A DNA stretch of 64,000 bases. It comes from Treponema sp. CETP13 (GTDB lineage Bacteria; Spirochaetota; Spirochaetia; Treponematales; Treponemataceae). Within the stretch, counting starts at the first letter, position 1. Every line of letters starts with the position of its first letter. The stretch spans positions 1 through 64,000 of the forward strand of contig MLPZ01000013.1 in NCBI GenBank assembly GCA_001885315.1, given 5' to 3'. The notes beneath the pieces were generated by a model. The model ran no database searches. It saw nothing but the letters and a program-made list of their open reading frames with translations, and was not told the origin of the DNA. Positions 55,968 to 64,000 of this stretch are shown here, piece by piece. The translations under genes and the position numbers were made by a program.

Positions 55968-56660
55968 TTAATTTGGACAATTGCAGCTATCTTTATCCTC
56001 TTCTTTACAACTATTTTTAACAAGATGAGGTTCTAATCCTTGCATCATAACTGAAAGCATGGCATATCCACTAGTTAAATCTTCTCGTTGACAAAGTACA
56101 TCCTCAGGTAATTTAAGTTTTGTATTTGTAAAATTCCAAATTGCTTTTATACCTGATTCAACAAGAATATCAGCTACAGTTTGAGACTCTTTAGAAGGGA
56201 TTGTCATAATTGCAATTTTCACATTTAAATTTTTAATTTGTTCTTTTATTGTTTCCATACTAAAAATAGGAACTCCATGTATAGAATTTCCTATTTTATT
56301 TTTGTCTACATCAAAAGCTCCAACGAAATTTAACCCATGAAATTGAAATTCCCCATAACCTGTTAAAGCAGTTGCTAAATTCCCTGCACCAATAAACACT
56401 GCATTTTTAGGGGTTGACCAACCTAAAAAGTTTTCTATAGCAGAAATTAATGGAACAACTGGATACCCCTTTTTGGGCTTACCAACTATACCTGTGATAG
56501 CAAGGTCTTTGCGAACTTGAATGGGCTCAAGATTGAGCTCTTCTGCAATTACAGTTCCTGAAATAAATTCATACCCTTCTTTTTGGGCACTTCGAATTAT
56601 ATGTAGATACGAAGGTAATCTACGTACAGAAGGAGTAGCGGGTATTTTTATATTTGCCAT
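55968..56660 (-). CDS. rex: Redox-sensing transcriptional repressor Rex
   Basis: 230 residues from the ATG of MANIKIPATPSVRRL; a TTG ten codons earlier is the alternative. N-terminal winged helix (RLPSYLHIIRSAQKEG; VRKDLAITGIVG) and Rossmann domain with FIGAGNLATALTGYGEF (NAD(H) site), then VGAFDVDKNKIG. It senses NADH/NAD+ and represses fermentation genes in other bacteria. The C-terminus has a CKEEDKDSCNC cysteine tail, unusual. GAGGA precedes the start; TATAAT lies at 56681-56676, close enough that the leader is very short. Confidence 0.93.
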   Translation of the reverse strand: MANIKIPATPSVRRLPSYLHIIRSAQKEGYEFISGTVIAEELNLEPIQVRKDLAITGIVGKPKKGYPVVPLISAIENFLGWSTPKNAVFIGAGNLATALTGYGEFQFHGLNFVGAFDVDKNKIGNSIHGVPIFSMETIKEQIKNLNVKIAIMTIPSKESQTVADILVESGIKAIWNFTNTKLKLPEDVLCQREDLTSGYAMLSVMMQGLEPHLVKNSCKEEDKDSCNCPN

Positions 56661-56759
56661 AAAAAAGAAATCCTCATTATATTTTTTCAATAGTATATAG
56701 CATAAATCATATTTTGTGAAGAAAAGCGTAATTAATGAATTATCAATTAATAATAAAAA

Positions 56760-56782
56760 AAACCGTTCATCAAGAACGGTTT
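56760..56782 (-). terminator. Intrinsic terminator after rpmE
   Basis: AAACCGTTC/GAACGGTTT nine-base stem, five-base loop, followed on the minus strand by eight T. Confidence 0.85.
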
Positions 56783-56791
56783 CTTTTATTA

Positions 56792-57001
56792 TTAATCCTG
56801 TTTTTTAATATTATAACGTTTATTAAAACGTTCAATACGACCAGCAGTATCGACAAGATTTTGTTTACCTGTATAAAATGGATGACATGCTGAACAAATT
56901 TCAACGTGGATGTCTTTTCCTGTAGAACGAGTTTCAATTACGTTTCCGCAAACACAAGTAATTTTTGTCATTTCATATTTAGGATGAATATCCTTTTTCA
57001 T
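56792..57001 (-). CDS. rpmE: 50S ribosomal protein L31
   Basis: 69 residues. The zinc-type (C+) L31: CVCGN (16-20) and [11 protein letters not shown] (36-46) give the four cysteine ligands. KKDIHPKYE at the start is typical. GGGAGG lies six bases before the ATG. It follows rho, an order known from several bacteria. A terminator follows. Confidence 0.96.
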   Translation of the reverse strand: MKKDIHPKYEMTKITCVCGNVIETRSTGKDIHVEICSACHPFYTGKQNLVDTAGRIERFNKRYNIKKQD

Positions 57002-57048
57002 GGTTGACCTCCCAACAGTTAGTCTTGCCCGATAATGTGGCTCCTATA

Positions 57049-57067
57049 AAATATCCGACGGATATTT
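57049..57067 (-). promoter_or_regulatory. Small hairpin in the rpmE leader
   Basis: AAATATCC/GGATATTT eight-base stem with three-base loop between rho and rpmE. Without a T-run it is not a terminator; it may be an autoregulatory leader element, which is speculative. Confidence 0.35.
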
Positions 57068-57109
57068 CCCAGAACAAAACATTACCACAAGCTATAATTT
57101 TCCCTTGAA

Positions 57110-58831
57110 TTATCTACCCATACTCATCGTATTCATAGACTTCAAGAACGTCTTATTATCTTTACTTTTCTTCATTCTGTCAAGCAGTAATTCGATAATT
57201 TCTGCATCATCCATAGGATTAATAACTTTCCGTAGAACCCAAATCTTTTGTAGTTCTTCTTCTGTTAACAGTAATTCTTCTTTACGCGTTCCAGATTTTT
57301 TTATGTTAATAGCTGGATACAAACGACGATCAGCAAGTTTTCGATCAAGATCGATTTCCATATTTCCGGTACCCTTAAATTCTTCAAAGATAACTTCATC
57401 CATACGGCTACCTGTTTCAACTAATGCAGTAGAAATAATGGTTAAACTACCGCCTTCTTCGACATTACGAGCAGCACCGAAAAATCTTTTAGGCTTATGT
57501 AATGCATTTGAGTCTACTCCTCCAGAGAGTACTTTCCCAGAAGTTGGAACTGTTTGATTATATGCACGTGCAAGACGCGTAATTGAATCTAAAAAAATCA
57601 CCACATCTCTCTTATGTTCAACAAGTCGTTTTGCTTTTTCCAAAACCATTTCTGCAACTTGAACATGTCGAGTAGCCTGTTCATCAAATGTCGAGGAAAT
57701 AACTTCAGCTTTTATACTTCTTTCCATCTCTGTGACTTCTTCAGGCCTTTCATCTATAAGCAACACAATTATATATACTTCTGGATGATTTGCTGTAATC
57801 GCATTAGCAATTTTTTGCATTAAAATAGTTTTACCAGCTTTTGGAGGAGCCACAATCAAAGCCCGCTGCCCCTTTCCAATCGGACAAAACAAATCCATAA
57901 TACGAGTAGAAGGTTCATCTGTTTTTGTTTCTAAATTTAATTTTTCATCAGGATATAATGGTGTTAAATTCTCAAAAGGAATACGCATTTGAGCAGCTCG
58001 AGTATCTTCCTCGTTTACATTTTCTATACGCAATAAAGCAAAAAAGCGTTCTCCATCTTTTGGAGATCTAATCTGTCCATAAACAGTATCACCTGTTTTT
58101 AAGTTAAAAAGTCTGATTTGGCTTGGAGAAATATAAATATCGTCTGGACCAGGGAGGTACGAATTGCCTGGAGAGCGCAAAAACCCATATCCATCAGGTA
58201 AAATTTCTAAAACTCCACTTGCAAAAATGATTCCCCCATGTTCTGTATGGGATTTAAGAATAACAAAAATTAATTCTTGTTTTTTCATAGGCGCTAAATC
58301 ATCACTAGCCATACCATATTGTGTAGCTAAATCACGAAGATTATGCATGCCCATTTTGGTTAAATCATTAATAACTAATTTTGGTTTTGAATCTCGATTC
58401 TCAAAATCAATCTGCGAAGCTCCGTTATCAGCAGCTTCTTTTAAGGAATCATTAACTCGATTGTTTCGAGAATTATAATTACGTTTACCATTATTGTGTT
58501 GATTTGTTCGTGAATTATTTCTAGGATTACTACGATTTTTTTCGCTTGTTGTACTTTTCGATGTTGTTTTTGCATAAGATTTGTGTTTTGGTCTTTGTCG
58601 TATTACAACTTTTTTTTCGAGTTCATTCTCAGCATTGATTCCAGCATTTTCCGCGGTATCATCATTCTTTTCACTTATTTGCTCAGTTAGCTTTTTCTTT
58701 TTGGGCTCTTTTTTCACTTGTTTTTTTTCTTTTTCTGTTGTTCCAAGATCTAATTCACCCTGCTGGGTATTTTGAGCTTCTATCTTTTGGATAGAATTCT
58801 CTTCGCTCCGATTTTCATCGTTCGATTCCAT
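57110..58831 (-). CDS. rho: Transcription termination factor Rho
   Basis: 573 residues, longer than the 420 typical because of a 150-residue N-terminal region. That region is charged and Asn/Arg-rich ([20 protein letters not shown] at about 98-117), as in other Rho proteins with intrinsically disordered inserts. Then the Rho N-domain ([13 protein letters not shown]), cold-shock RNA-binding domain ([20 protein letters not shown]) and the ATPase core: Walker [40 protein letters not shown] (Walker B) and [13 protein letters not shown] lies six bases before the ATG. Confidence 0.97.
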   Translation of the reverse strand: MESNDENRSEENSIQKIEAQNTQQGELDLGTTEKEKKQVKKEPKKKKLTEQISEKNDDTAENAGINAENELEKKVVIRQRPKHKSYAKTTSKSTTSEKNRSNPRNNSRTNQHNNGKRNYNSRNNRVNDSLKEAADNGASQIDFENRDSKPKLVINDLTKMGMHNLRDLATQYGMASDDLAPMKKQELIFVILKSHTEHGGIIFASGVLEILPDGYGFLRSPGNSYLPGPDDIYISPSQIRLFNLKTGDTVYGQIRSPKDGERFFALLRIENVNEEDTRAAQMRIPFENLTPLYPDEKLNLETKTDEPSTRIMDLFCPIGKGQRALIVAPPKAGKTILMQKIANAITANHPEVYIIVLLIDERPEEVTEMERSIKAEVISSTFDEQATRHVQVAEMVLEKAKRLVEHKRDVVIFLDSITRLARAYNQTVPTSGKVLSGGVDSNALHKPKRFFGAARNVEEGGSLTIISTALVETGSRMDEVIFEEFKGTGNMEIDLDRKLADRRLYPAINIKKSGTRKEELLLTEEELQKIWVLRKVINPMDDAEIIELLLDRMKKSKDNKTFLKSMNTMSMGR

Positions 58832-58918
58832 AAAAACTCCATGGTGTTATGATTTATAATATATATAGAATGTAAATAAGGATTTATTGAGAATGCATAT
58901 TTTCTTAGTGGCAAAGTT

Positions 58919-58947
58919 AGTATATGTATTTAATTTCAATTGGTCAA
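58919..58947 (-). promoter_or_regulatory. rho promoter
   Basis: TTGACC (58947-58942), 17 bases, TATACT (58924-58919). Predicted leader of about 80 bases, which leaves room for autoregulation as known for rho in other bacteria. Confidence 0.65.
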
Positions 58948-59394
58948 CTATATATCTAAAGGTTCTTCAAATTCTATTTCTGCTGAACCTGAAAGTATTT
59001 TTTTATAGTCACTTGGTGAAACAGAAAACACGTCTACATTCTGAACATCTTTTAACATTTTAACATTACCTTGAAAATTAACATTATCCGAGATTCTCAG
59101 TAATTTAGTCTCTATATTGCCTTTGACAGTACTACCAGACAACATTTCTATTCTGTTCTCAGCATAACTATCGCCAGTAACTTTCCCTGCAATTGTAATT
59201 GAATCAGCTGACATTGAGTCGACTTTACATTTACCGTTTTTTTCAATAACTAAAGAACCTTTTTGAGATTTTATGGTACCGGAAAAATCACCTGTAATAA
59301 TTAAGTTATCAGAAAACTCCATAGAACCTTCAAATGATGTTTCGGCACCTAAAATTGTTATATTTCCTTCTTTTTGCTGATATGATATTGCCAA
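58948..59394 (-). CDS. Bactofilin (DUF583) cytoskeletal protein
   Basis: 148 residues from a TTG start (59392-59394) with AAGAAGG upstream. Regular beta-helix repeats (GNITILGAETSFEGSMEF, NLIITGDFSGTIKSQKGSL, IAGKVTGDSYAENRIEML, STVKGNIETKLLRI) mark a bactofilin, which polymerises at the membrane and shapes cells or organises the wall. In helical bacteria, including spirochetes and Helicobacter, bactofilins affect curvature. It directly follows lnt and precedes the rho promoter. Confidence 0.9.
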   Translation of the reverse strand: MAISYQQKEGNITILGAETSFEGSMEFSDNLIITGDFSGTIKSQKGSLVIEKNGKCKVDSMSADSITIAGKVTGDSYAENRIEMLSGSTVKGNIETKLLRISDNVNFQGNVKMLKDVQNVDVFSVSPSDYKKILSGSAEIEFEEPLDI

Positions 59395-61038
59395 TTATTT
59401 TACCTTCTTTTTAAGATTTTGTTTTGCCTTTAAGATTGTTAAAATAAGTCCTAACAAAATTAAAACTCCAGATATGATTATAAAAAGTTTACCTGTCCAA
59501 TCGCCATATCGGGTATAAAGAGTTTTTTTTGAAATATCTACAACAGGAAAATCTCCAACTAAATAGCCAGCTTTAAAAGGTTCTAGCATTTTTGTAATTT
59601 TCCCATTAGGATTTATTATAGCGGTTTGACCCGATGCAGTTGATCGAACCGCAGGAACTCTATTTTCGACACAACGGAAAACAGCCATACTCAAATGTTG
59701 ATATTGACAAGCTAAACTATTTGACCAGGCATCATTTGAAAGATTTACAAATGCTTGAGCTCCATTATTTACAAAATTACGACCAATATAACCAAAAGTA
59801 TCTTCAAAACAGATGGGAGTACCAAATGTAACTCCAGCAGCATTCAGTGTTGTTTGCCCTGCTCCAGGCCTCCACATATGTGTATCACCGTTTAAAAGAG
59901 CTTTATATATTTTAGGAAAGATTTTTTCATAGGGAAAATATTCTGTAAAAGGAACCAATTTAACTTTATGATATTTTTCAGGTTCCGGTGGAATTACATT
60001 TTCATTTGGATTAAAAAGTAAAACTGCATTATAATCAACCGAATTATAACTACCATCCCTTCGATGTGCTAAAACACCGTCATCATTTCCAAGTATGAAA
60101 GGAACCTCTTTTGAATCTATATAATTAAGTAATTTCAAAACTAATTGATAACGGTTTTCATCTTCTCTATATTTATAATGCCATTGTATTTTAGGAACAA
60201 ACGCTGTTTCTGGCCACACAACAAAATCTATATTTGTATTTTCTTTTAAAGCTAAATCTGAATTTTTAATAAGTGAATTTAAATCTTTTTCATAATGATT
60301 TGTTCCACCTTTCCAAGGATCAGTATTTGTTTGTAAAAGGGCAACTGTACATTTTTTGTTTTGGGAATAATCTTTAGGTGAAATAATACCATAAACAATA
60401 ATACAAATAAAAATACAACCCCAGATAACCCCACTTATTATATGTTTATTTGCTTGTTTGAATAATCGTGATTTACAAACAGAAATATTGCTATCAGAAG
60501 TAACAAAAGTATCTTCTAAGACTTTACTAATCCAAGCTGATGGGAATGTAATAATAGCATTAAGTCCCCAAATTCCTATTATTTCTACACATTGAATTAT
60601 AACTATATATCGCCATTGAGAATATGCAGTTACACCATAATTAAACCCTGCAAAACCCAATGTTTTAATATATTCATAGGCACACCAAACAAGCCATTGA
60701 ACTAACCATCCATGTTTTTTAAATAATAAAGGGACTGCTTTTAATATCGGAAATAAAAGCATGAATTGGAAACCATATAGAACGGTTATTAATATCATTC
60801 CTAAAGGATGAAAAGAACTTAACCAATAGGTAAAAACGTTATAAACTCCAGCTCCATATGCTAAACCCCACAACCAAACAGTTTTCCATGAAACTCTGTT
60901 TACAAGCAAAAAAAGTGGTATATATGAAATGTAGGCTAAAAAAGGAAATCCTTTAACTGATATAAAAGTAGGTTGCGGTAGTGAAAATAAAAGAATCCCC
61001 AATATTAAAAGAGAAAAATTAATGAATTGTTTTCTCAT
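59395..61038 (-). CDS. lnt: Apolipoprotein N-acyltransferase
   Basis: 547 residues. N-terminal membrane part with about seven helices, then a C-terminal nitrilase-type domain. The catalytic Glu-Lys-Cys triad is visible as VVWPETAF (Glu, about 275), KVKLVPFTEYFPY (Lys, about 355) and GTPICFEDTF (Cys, about 409). It adds the third acyl chain to lipoproteins, in line with the many lipoboxes in this window. A final hydrophobic segment closes the protein. AAAGG precedes the ATG. Confidence 0.94.
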   Translation of the reverse strand: MRKQFINFSLLILGILLFSLPQPTFISVKGFPFLAYISYIPLFLLVNRVSWKTVWLWGLAYGAGVYNVFTYWLSSFHPLGMILITVLYGFQFMLLFPILKAVPLLFKKHGWLVQWLVWCAYEYIKTLGFAGFNYGVTAYSQWRYIVIIQCVEIIGIWGLNAIITFPSAWISKVLEDTFVTSDSNISVCKSRLFKQANKHIISGVIWGCIFICIIVYGIISPKDYSQNKKCTVALLQTNTDPWKGGTNHYEKDLNSLIKNSDLALKENTNIDFVVWPETAFVPKIQWHYKYREDENRYQLVLKLLNYIDSKEVPFILGNDDGVLAHRRDGSYNSVDYNAVLLFNPNENVIPPEPEKYHKVKLVPFTEYFPYEKIFPKIYKALLNGDTHMWRPGAGQTTLNAAGVTFGTPICFEDTFGYIGRNFVNNGAQAFVNLSNDAWSNSLACQYQHLSMAVFRCVENRVPAVRSTASGQTAIINPNGKITKMLEPFKAGYLVGDFPVVDISKKTLYTRYGDWTGKLFIIISGVLILLGLILTILKAKQNLKKKVK

Positions 61039-61055
61039 ATAAACCTTTAAAAATT

Positions 61056-61367
61056 TTAATTAGAATTTACGGGATATTCCCAAAGTGCAGTTTTTAAATC
61101 TTGGCCAGCTCTAAATGCAGCTACATAATGTGGAGCAACAGAAACAATTTCACCTGTTTTAGGATTTCGGGCTTTTTTTCTTCCTTTCCTTAAACGAGGT
61201 TCAAATGTTCCAAAGCCTCTAAGCTCAATTGTTGAGCCATTTTTTATAGAATCTTTTATTTCATCAAGAAGTGATTCTAGTACAGTCTGTACTATTTTTT
61301 TTTCATATTTTGTGTCGGCATACACAGCTTCCACCAAATCATACTTAGTTACTTTATTTGATTTCAT
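61056..61367 (-). CDS. HU/IHF-family DNA-binding protein
   Basis: 103 residues. KYDLVEAVYADTKYEKKIVQ at the start, GSTIELRGFGTFEPRLRKGR and the DNA-clamp KARNPKTGEIVSVAPHYVAAF with the intercalating Pro are typical. Ten residues longer than E. coli HU at the C-terminus. HU or IHF cannot be told apart by eye. GGAG precedes the ATG; lnt follows 17 bases downstream. Confidence 0.93.
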   Translation of the reverse strand: MKSNKVTKYDLVEAVYADTKYEKKIVQTVLESLLDEIKDSIKNGSTIELRGFGTFEPRLRKGRKKARNPKTGEIVSVAPHYVAAFRAGQDLKTALWEYPVNSN

Positions 61368-61433
61368 GCTATTCTCCGTATTCTATTAGAAATAAAAGAC
61401 TAGGAACCGTTTTCACGGCTAATAGGTTTTTTT

Positions 61434-61468
61434 AAGGCAACTGTATTTCATAGAAATACAGTCACCTT
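61434..61468. other. Hairpin between rpsT and the HU gene
   Basis: ACTGTATTTC/GAAATACAGT stem (61440-61449, 61453-61462), extended by AAGG/CCTT. A second hairpin with a GAAA loop (CCGT-GAAA-ACGG on the minus strand) lies near 61406-61417. One of them may end the rpsT transcript. Confidence 0.45.
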
Positions 61469-61513
61469 AAAATTCATTAAACTGAAATTTTAATTCAGCC
61501 ATACTTTGTTCGC

Positions 61514-61786
61514 TTATTTTGCAAATGTAACGTTATAAAGTTTCATCATGCGTGATTTTTTACGCGAAACAGCATTCTTAGACATTATACCTTTGCCACC
61601 GATAGTATCTAATTCTTTTACAAGAACTTTAAGATTTTCGGATGCAACGGCTGCATCGTCTCCATGACAAGATTCAGTAAATTTCTTTACCAAAGTACGT
61701 ACTGTACTTTTTGCTTTCTTGTTACGTAGACGGCGAACTTCGCTCTGCTGATGTCTTTTTTCTGCAGATGATTTTTTTACTGCCAA
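61514..61786 (-). CDS. rpsT: 30S ribosomal protein S20
   Basis: 90 residues from a TTG start (61784-61786), giving the standard N-terminus MAVKKSSAEKRHQQS. GGAGGA lies six bases upstream and is itself in frame, which is why a longer frame to 61804 exists. KKAKSTVRTLVKKF and a GIMSKNAVSRKKSRMM tail are family-typical. E. coli rpsT also starts with UUG and is autoregulated through it. Confidence 0.95.
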   Translation of the reverse strand: MAVKKSSAEKRHQQSEVRRLRNKKAKSTVRTLVKKFTESCHGDDAAVASENLKVLVKELDTIGGKGIMSKNAVSRKKSRMMKLYNVTFAK

Positions 61787-61816
61787 AGGAATTCCTCCAA
61801 ACAAAAACTGTTTAAT

Positions 61817-61845
61817 ATGTTATCAAACATGAAATTATTAGTCAA
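61817..61845 (-). promoter_or_regulatory. rpsT promoter
   Basis: TTGACT (61845-61840), 17 bases, TAACAT (61822-61817). Confidence 0.6.
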
Positions 61846-61887
61846 GTGATATTAAATTTATTGTATCTTTTTTGAAAATCGAAGCAA

Positions 61888-61916
61888 TTGACACCGTATA
61901 AAAAATTGTATATATT
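61888..61916 (+). promoter_or_regulatory. Promoter of the zinc-ribbon gene
   Basis: Consensus TTGACA (61888-61893), 17 bases, TATATT (61911-61916). About 27 bases of leader with GGAGG eight bases before the ATG at 61950. The best -35 match in the window. Confidence 0.75.
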
Positions 61917-61949
61917 AGAAACATACGATATTTACCGGAGGCTATTAGC

Positions 61950-62123
61950 ATGGCAGGAGCAAGTAAAAACTCACGTACTTCAGTTACAACACATAAATTC
62001 GTTTGTCCAGACTGTGGTGGCGAAATTGTTATGAAAACTTTGTTTGAAAATGGAAAACTTAAGAATGTAGCAGAATGTCAAAAATGTAAACGTCAAGAAC
62101 GACGACCTAAAGATTTTAATTAA
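61950..62123 (+). CDS. Small zinc-ribbon protein
   Basis: 57 residues. CPDC (19-22) and CQKC (43-46) form a four-cysteine zinc ribbon; flanks are basic (KCKRQERRPKDFN). Consensus promoter, strong ribosome site and a 20-base-pair terminator indicate a real, well-expressed single gene. It resembles small rubredoxin- or ribosome-associated zinc ribbons; I do not recognise the family. Confidence 0.85.
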   Translation: MAGASKNSRTSVTTHKFVCPDCGGEIVMKTLFENGKLKNVAECQKCKRQERRPKDFN

Positions 62124-62157
62124 TTTTTAGAATACCATTTTCATACTGAAATTACAC

Positions 62158-62214
62158 AAAAAAGAGACTATAGTAAAAGTTCTTTAATGAGGCCTTTACT
62201 ATAGTCTCTTTTTT
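62158..62214. terminator. Strong bidirectional terminator
   Basis: A 20-base perfect stem (62158-62177 with 62195-62214; core GAGACTATAGTAAA) with A and T runs, between the zinc-ribbon gene and the convergent helicase gene. Confidence 0.92.
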
Positions 62215-62244
62215 TATCACACAAGGCTAAATTATACAAAATAT

Positions 62245-64000
62245 TTATTTATCGAAAAAATTTTTTACAGTTTTTAAAATATCATTAGAAGATTTGAAAC
62301 ATTTTTTTGTATTTGGAATACTTCCTAAAAACAACTTTCCATACTGTTTGGTTATTAGTCGCTTATCTAAGACTACAACTGAACCATAATCTGTTGTACG
62401 TCGCAATAACCTACCAAACCCTTGTCGAAATTTTATTACAGCAGATGGTAAACTTAATTCCATAAAAGCACTTCTATCTTGTTTTTCTATGTTTTCCGCT
62501 CGAGCAGCATAAATTGGATCACTAGGAACAGAGAATGGTAATTTCACAATTATAACTTGAGATAGTGATTCTCCAGGAACATCTACTCCCTCCCAAAAAG
62601 AATCCGTTGCAAAAAGAACACTGTTCTTTTCCTTCTTAAATAATTCCAATAATCTAAAACGATCATCATCACCTTGCTTATATACTTTTATTCCTTTTTT
62701 AGCCAATGGTAACGAGGTTGCATTCCAAGCAGAGCGCAAGGACTCGTATGAAGTAAATAACACAAGAGTAGCCCCACCAATAGCCTCACAAAGCTTTTTT
62801 ATCATATCTTCAACATAAAATTGAAAATCGACAGAATTAGAAAAAGGAGCATCTGTAGGTATACTCAAAAGTAAATTTGAATCATACGGGAATGGAGATT
62901 TATATTCACCTGTAATTATTCGATCAAAATCTGCTAAATATGCTCCATTCCTAGTCATCCAATAATTGAAATTCCCTGCAATTTGTAGAGTTGCTGACGT
63001 ACAAACAACAGTCTTAAAAGGCTCATATACGCCTTTATTCATAAAAGGAGCAATATTTAATGGAGTTTGAATAAGTTGAGGATATACCTTATCATAAATC
63101 ACTCTTTTTTCAATCCAAAAAACAGTTTCTCTTTGTTCTTCCCATTCACAAAAATTATGACAAAGTACACCTGTAGAATCCAGACGGCTTAAAATCATTT
63201 TGGTTTCCCAAACTATTTCATTTTGTTGTTCATCTTCTGGAATTCCTTTTATGATTTTTCTTATAAAACTTGTATATGTAGCTATATCTTTATAAAGCAC
63301 ATCTAATAAATAAAGAAGATTTTCAGCAGAAACTACTGTTTTATCACTTAAACGCCATGAATAATTATCTCCTAAAATTTGCAAAGCACTTTCTTCCATA
63401 TCTTCAATATGATGTTTAAACTCTTGAGTAATAGTAACAAGTTCTTGTATAGAAGCATTTTCAGAAGAAAGTGTCTCTAAAACATAAAAATAACCTGCTA
63501 TAGCTCCTTTTCGTTTACGATAAATAAGATTCATTTGCTTTAATAATTTAAATCTGCTTATCCTCTCAGAAAAAAAACTTGTTGCTGCATTTTCAATACC
63601 ATGTGCTTCATCTAAGATAATTCGTGTATACGAAGGTAATACAGCAGTATCATCATAACCAACTGTCATTCTCATTTCTATATCAGCAAAAAGCATATGA
63701 TGATTTACAATTAATATATTTGCTTCTGAAGCTTGTTTTCTCATCTGCATTACAAAACAGTCTTCATGAAATGGACAGCGCATACCTAAACATGCATCAG
63801 ATTCAGAATTTATACGTTGCCAAATACTTTCTTTTGGCATAAAAGATAAATCTGAACGGCTTCCTGTTTGTGTTGTTTTGGTCCATTTATGAATAGTTTC
63901 TAACTCATCATTTTCATCACTAAATAAGTCTTTTTCACCTAATGCATCATTCAAACGACGTAAACAAACAAAGTTTTGACGTCCTTTTACAAGAACAACT
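62245..64000 (-). CDS. dinG: DinG/XPD-type DNA helicase (partial)
   Basis: At least 585 codons; the N-terminal part with Walker A lies past the right edge. The frame is open to 64000, so an in-frame TTG at 63954 is not the start. Four cysteines of an XPD-type [4Fe-4S] domain are seen: NFVC, ACLG, RCPF and EDCF. Then NILIVNHHMLFAD, the DEAH motif in ILDEAHGIEN, VVCTSATLQIAG, ATDSFWEGVDVPG and the motif VI segment KFRQGFGRLLRR. A 5'-3' helicase acting in DNA repair or at R-loops. Confidence 0.92.
   Translation of the reverse strand, partial: VVLVKGRQNFVCLRRLNDALGEKDLFSDENDELETIHKWTKTTQTGSRSDLSFMPKESIWQRINSESDACLGMRCPFHEDCFVMQMRKQASEANILIVNHHMLFADIEMRMTVGYDDTAVLPSYTRIILDEAHGIENAATSFFSERISRFKLLKQMNLIYRKRKGAIAGYFYVLETLSSENASIQELVTITQEFKHHIEDMEESALQILGDNYSWRLSDKTVVSAENLLYLLDVLYKDIATYTSFIRKIIKGIPEDEQQNEIVWETKMILSRLDSTGVLCHNFCEWEEQRETVFWIEKRVIYDKVYPQLIQTPLNIAPFMNKGVYEPFKTVVCTSATLQIAGNFNYWMTRNGAYLADFDRIITGEYKSPFPYDSNLLLSIPTDAPFSNSVDFQFYVEDMIKKLCEAIGGATLVLFTSYESLRSAWNATSLPLAKKGIKVYKQGDDDRFRLLELFKKEKNSVLFATDSFWEGVDVPGESLSQVIIVKLPFSVPSDPIYAARAENIEKQDRSAFMELSLPSAVIKFRQGFGRLLRRTTDYGSVVVLDKRLITKQYGKLFLGSIPNTKKCFKSSNDILKTVKNFFDK

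Noticed and set aside
56712-56722. TTGTGAA, half of a Rex operator, upstream of rex
   Set aside because: The matching TTCACAA half is missing at the right spacing, so a Rex autoregulation site is not supported.
1-64000. tRNA, rRNA, tmRNA, insertion sequence or prophage
   Set aside because: Gaps are all under 200 bases and show no cloverleaf, rRNA or transposase-like sequence. smpB is present but ssrA is not in this window.

Overview
The window looks like the chromosome of a host-associated Treponema-type spirochete. By eye the G+C content is about one third. The gene set fits: a long, eukaryote-like IleS, pyruvate phosphate dikinase, a Rho with an Asn/Arg-rich insert, bactofilin, apolipoprotein N-acyltransferase with many predicted lipoproteins, two Maf/DUF115 glycosyltransferases, and no peptidase-type or phage-type accessory islands. 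Genus is an inference from gene content; no rRNA gene is present to confirm it. I see no tRNA, tmRNA, CRISPR array, IS element or prophage. No gene-free stretch exceeds 300 bases; the longest gaps (about 150-190 bases) hold promoters, hairpins or inverted repeats.

Layout. 1-1322: two exported proteins on the minus strand, the first cut by the window edge. 1510-4893: three overlapping genes related to the molybdenum hydroxylase (xanthine dehydrogenase) subunits, but with key cofactor motifs lost. 4886-9639: minus-strand DNA-repair/tRNA block ruvC - D12-class DNA methyltransferase - ruvA - ruvB - queA. 9760-14805: yebC, a NeuB-like sialic-acid-type synthase, coaX with an exported partner, and hisS. 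14904-17936: lipoproteins, a Nudix hydrolase and membrane proteins. 17995-27444: secA, ppdK, a CapA-like lipoprotein and a DEAH helicase. 27459-31432: hemW, a signal-peptidase-I relative without its catalytic dyad, and a long-chain acyl-CoA synthetase. 31622-39955: thiI, a Thr-rich outer-membrane-type protein, three lipid/surface glycosyltransferases, smpB and an exported protein. 39979-48754: threonylcarbamoyl-AMP synthase, a DivIC/FtsB-like protein, and a five-gene plus-strand operon with a 905-residue acidic repeat protein, two Maf/DUF115 proteins and a degenerate GGDEF membrane protein. 48756-61786: TPR lipoprotein, an N-terminally extended uracil phosphoribosyltransferase, a lipoprotein, ileS, an RlmK-type methyltransferase, rex, rpmE, rho, bactofilin, lnt, HU and rpsT. 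61950-64000: a small zinc-ribbon protein and a DinG-type helicase running off the right edge.

The main points for a second look are: (a) a recurring promoter layout, -35 / 17-18 bases / -10 / 6-9 bases / ATG, at seven genes, which predicts leaderless or nearly leaderless mRNAs; (b) intact reading frames whose family catalytic or cofactor residues are gone (xanthine-dehydrogenase-like trio, signal-peptidase-like protein, GGDEF-like protein); (c) the acidic repeat/Maf operon, whose promoter spacer contains a perfect palindrome and which, with the NeuB-like gene elsewhere in the window, could belong to a surface or flagellin glycosylation pathway. These are hypotheses from sequence reading only; no searches were run.
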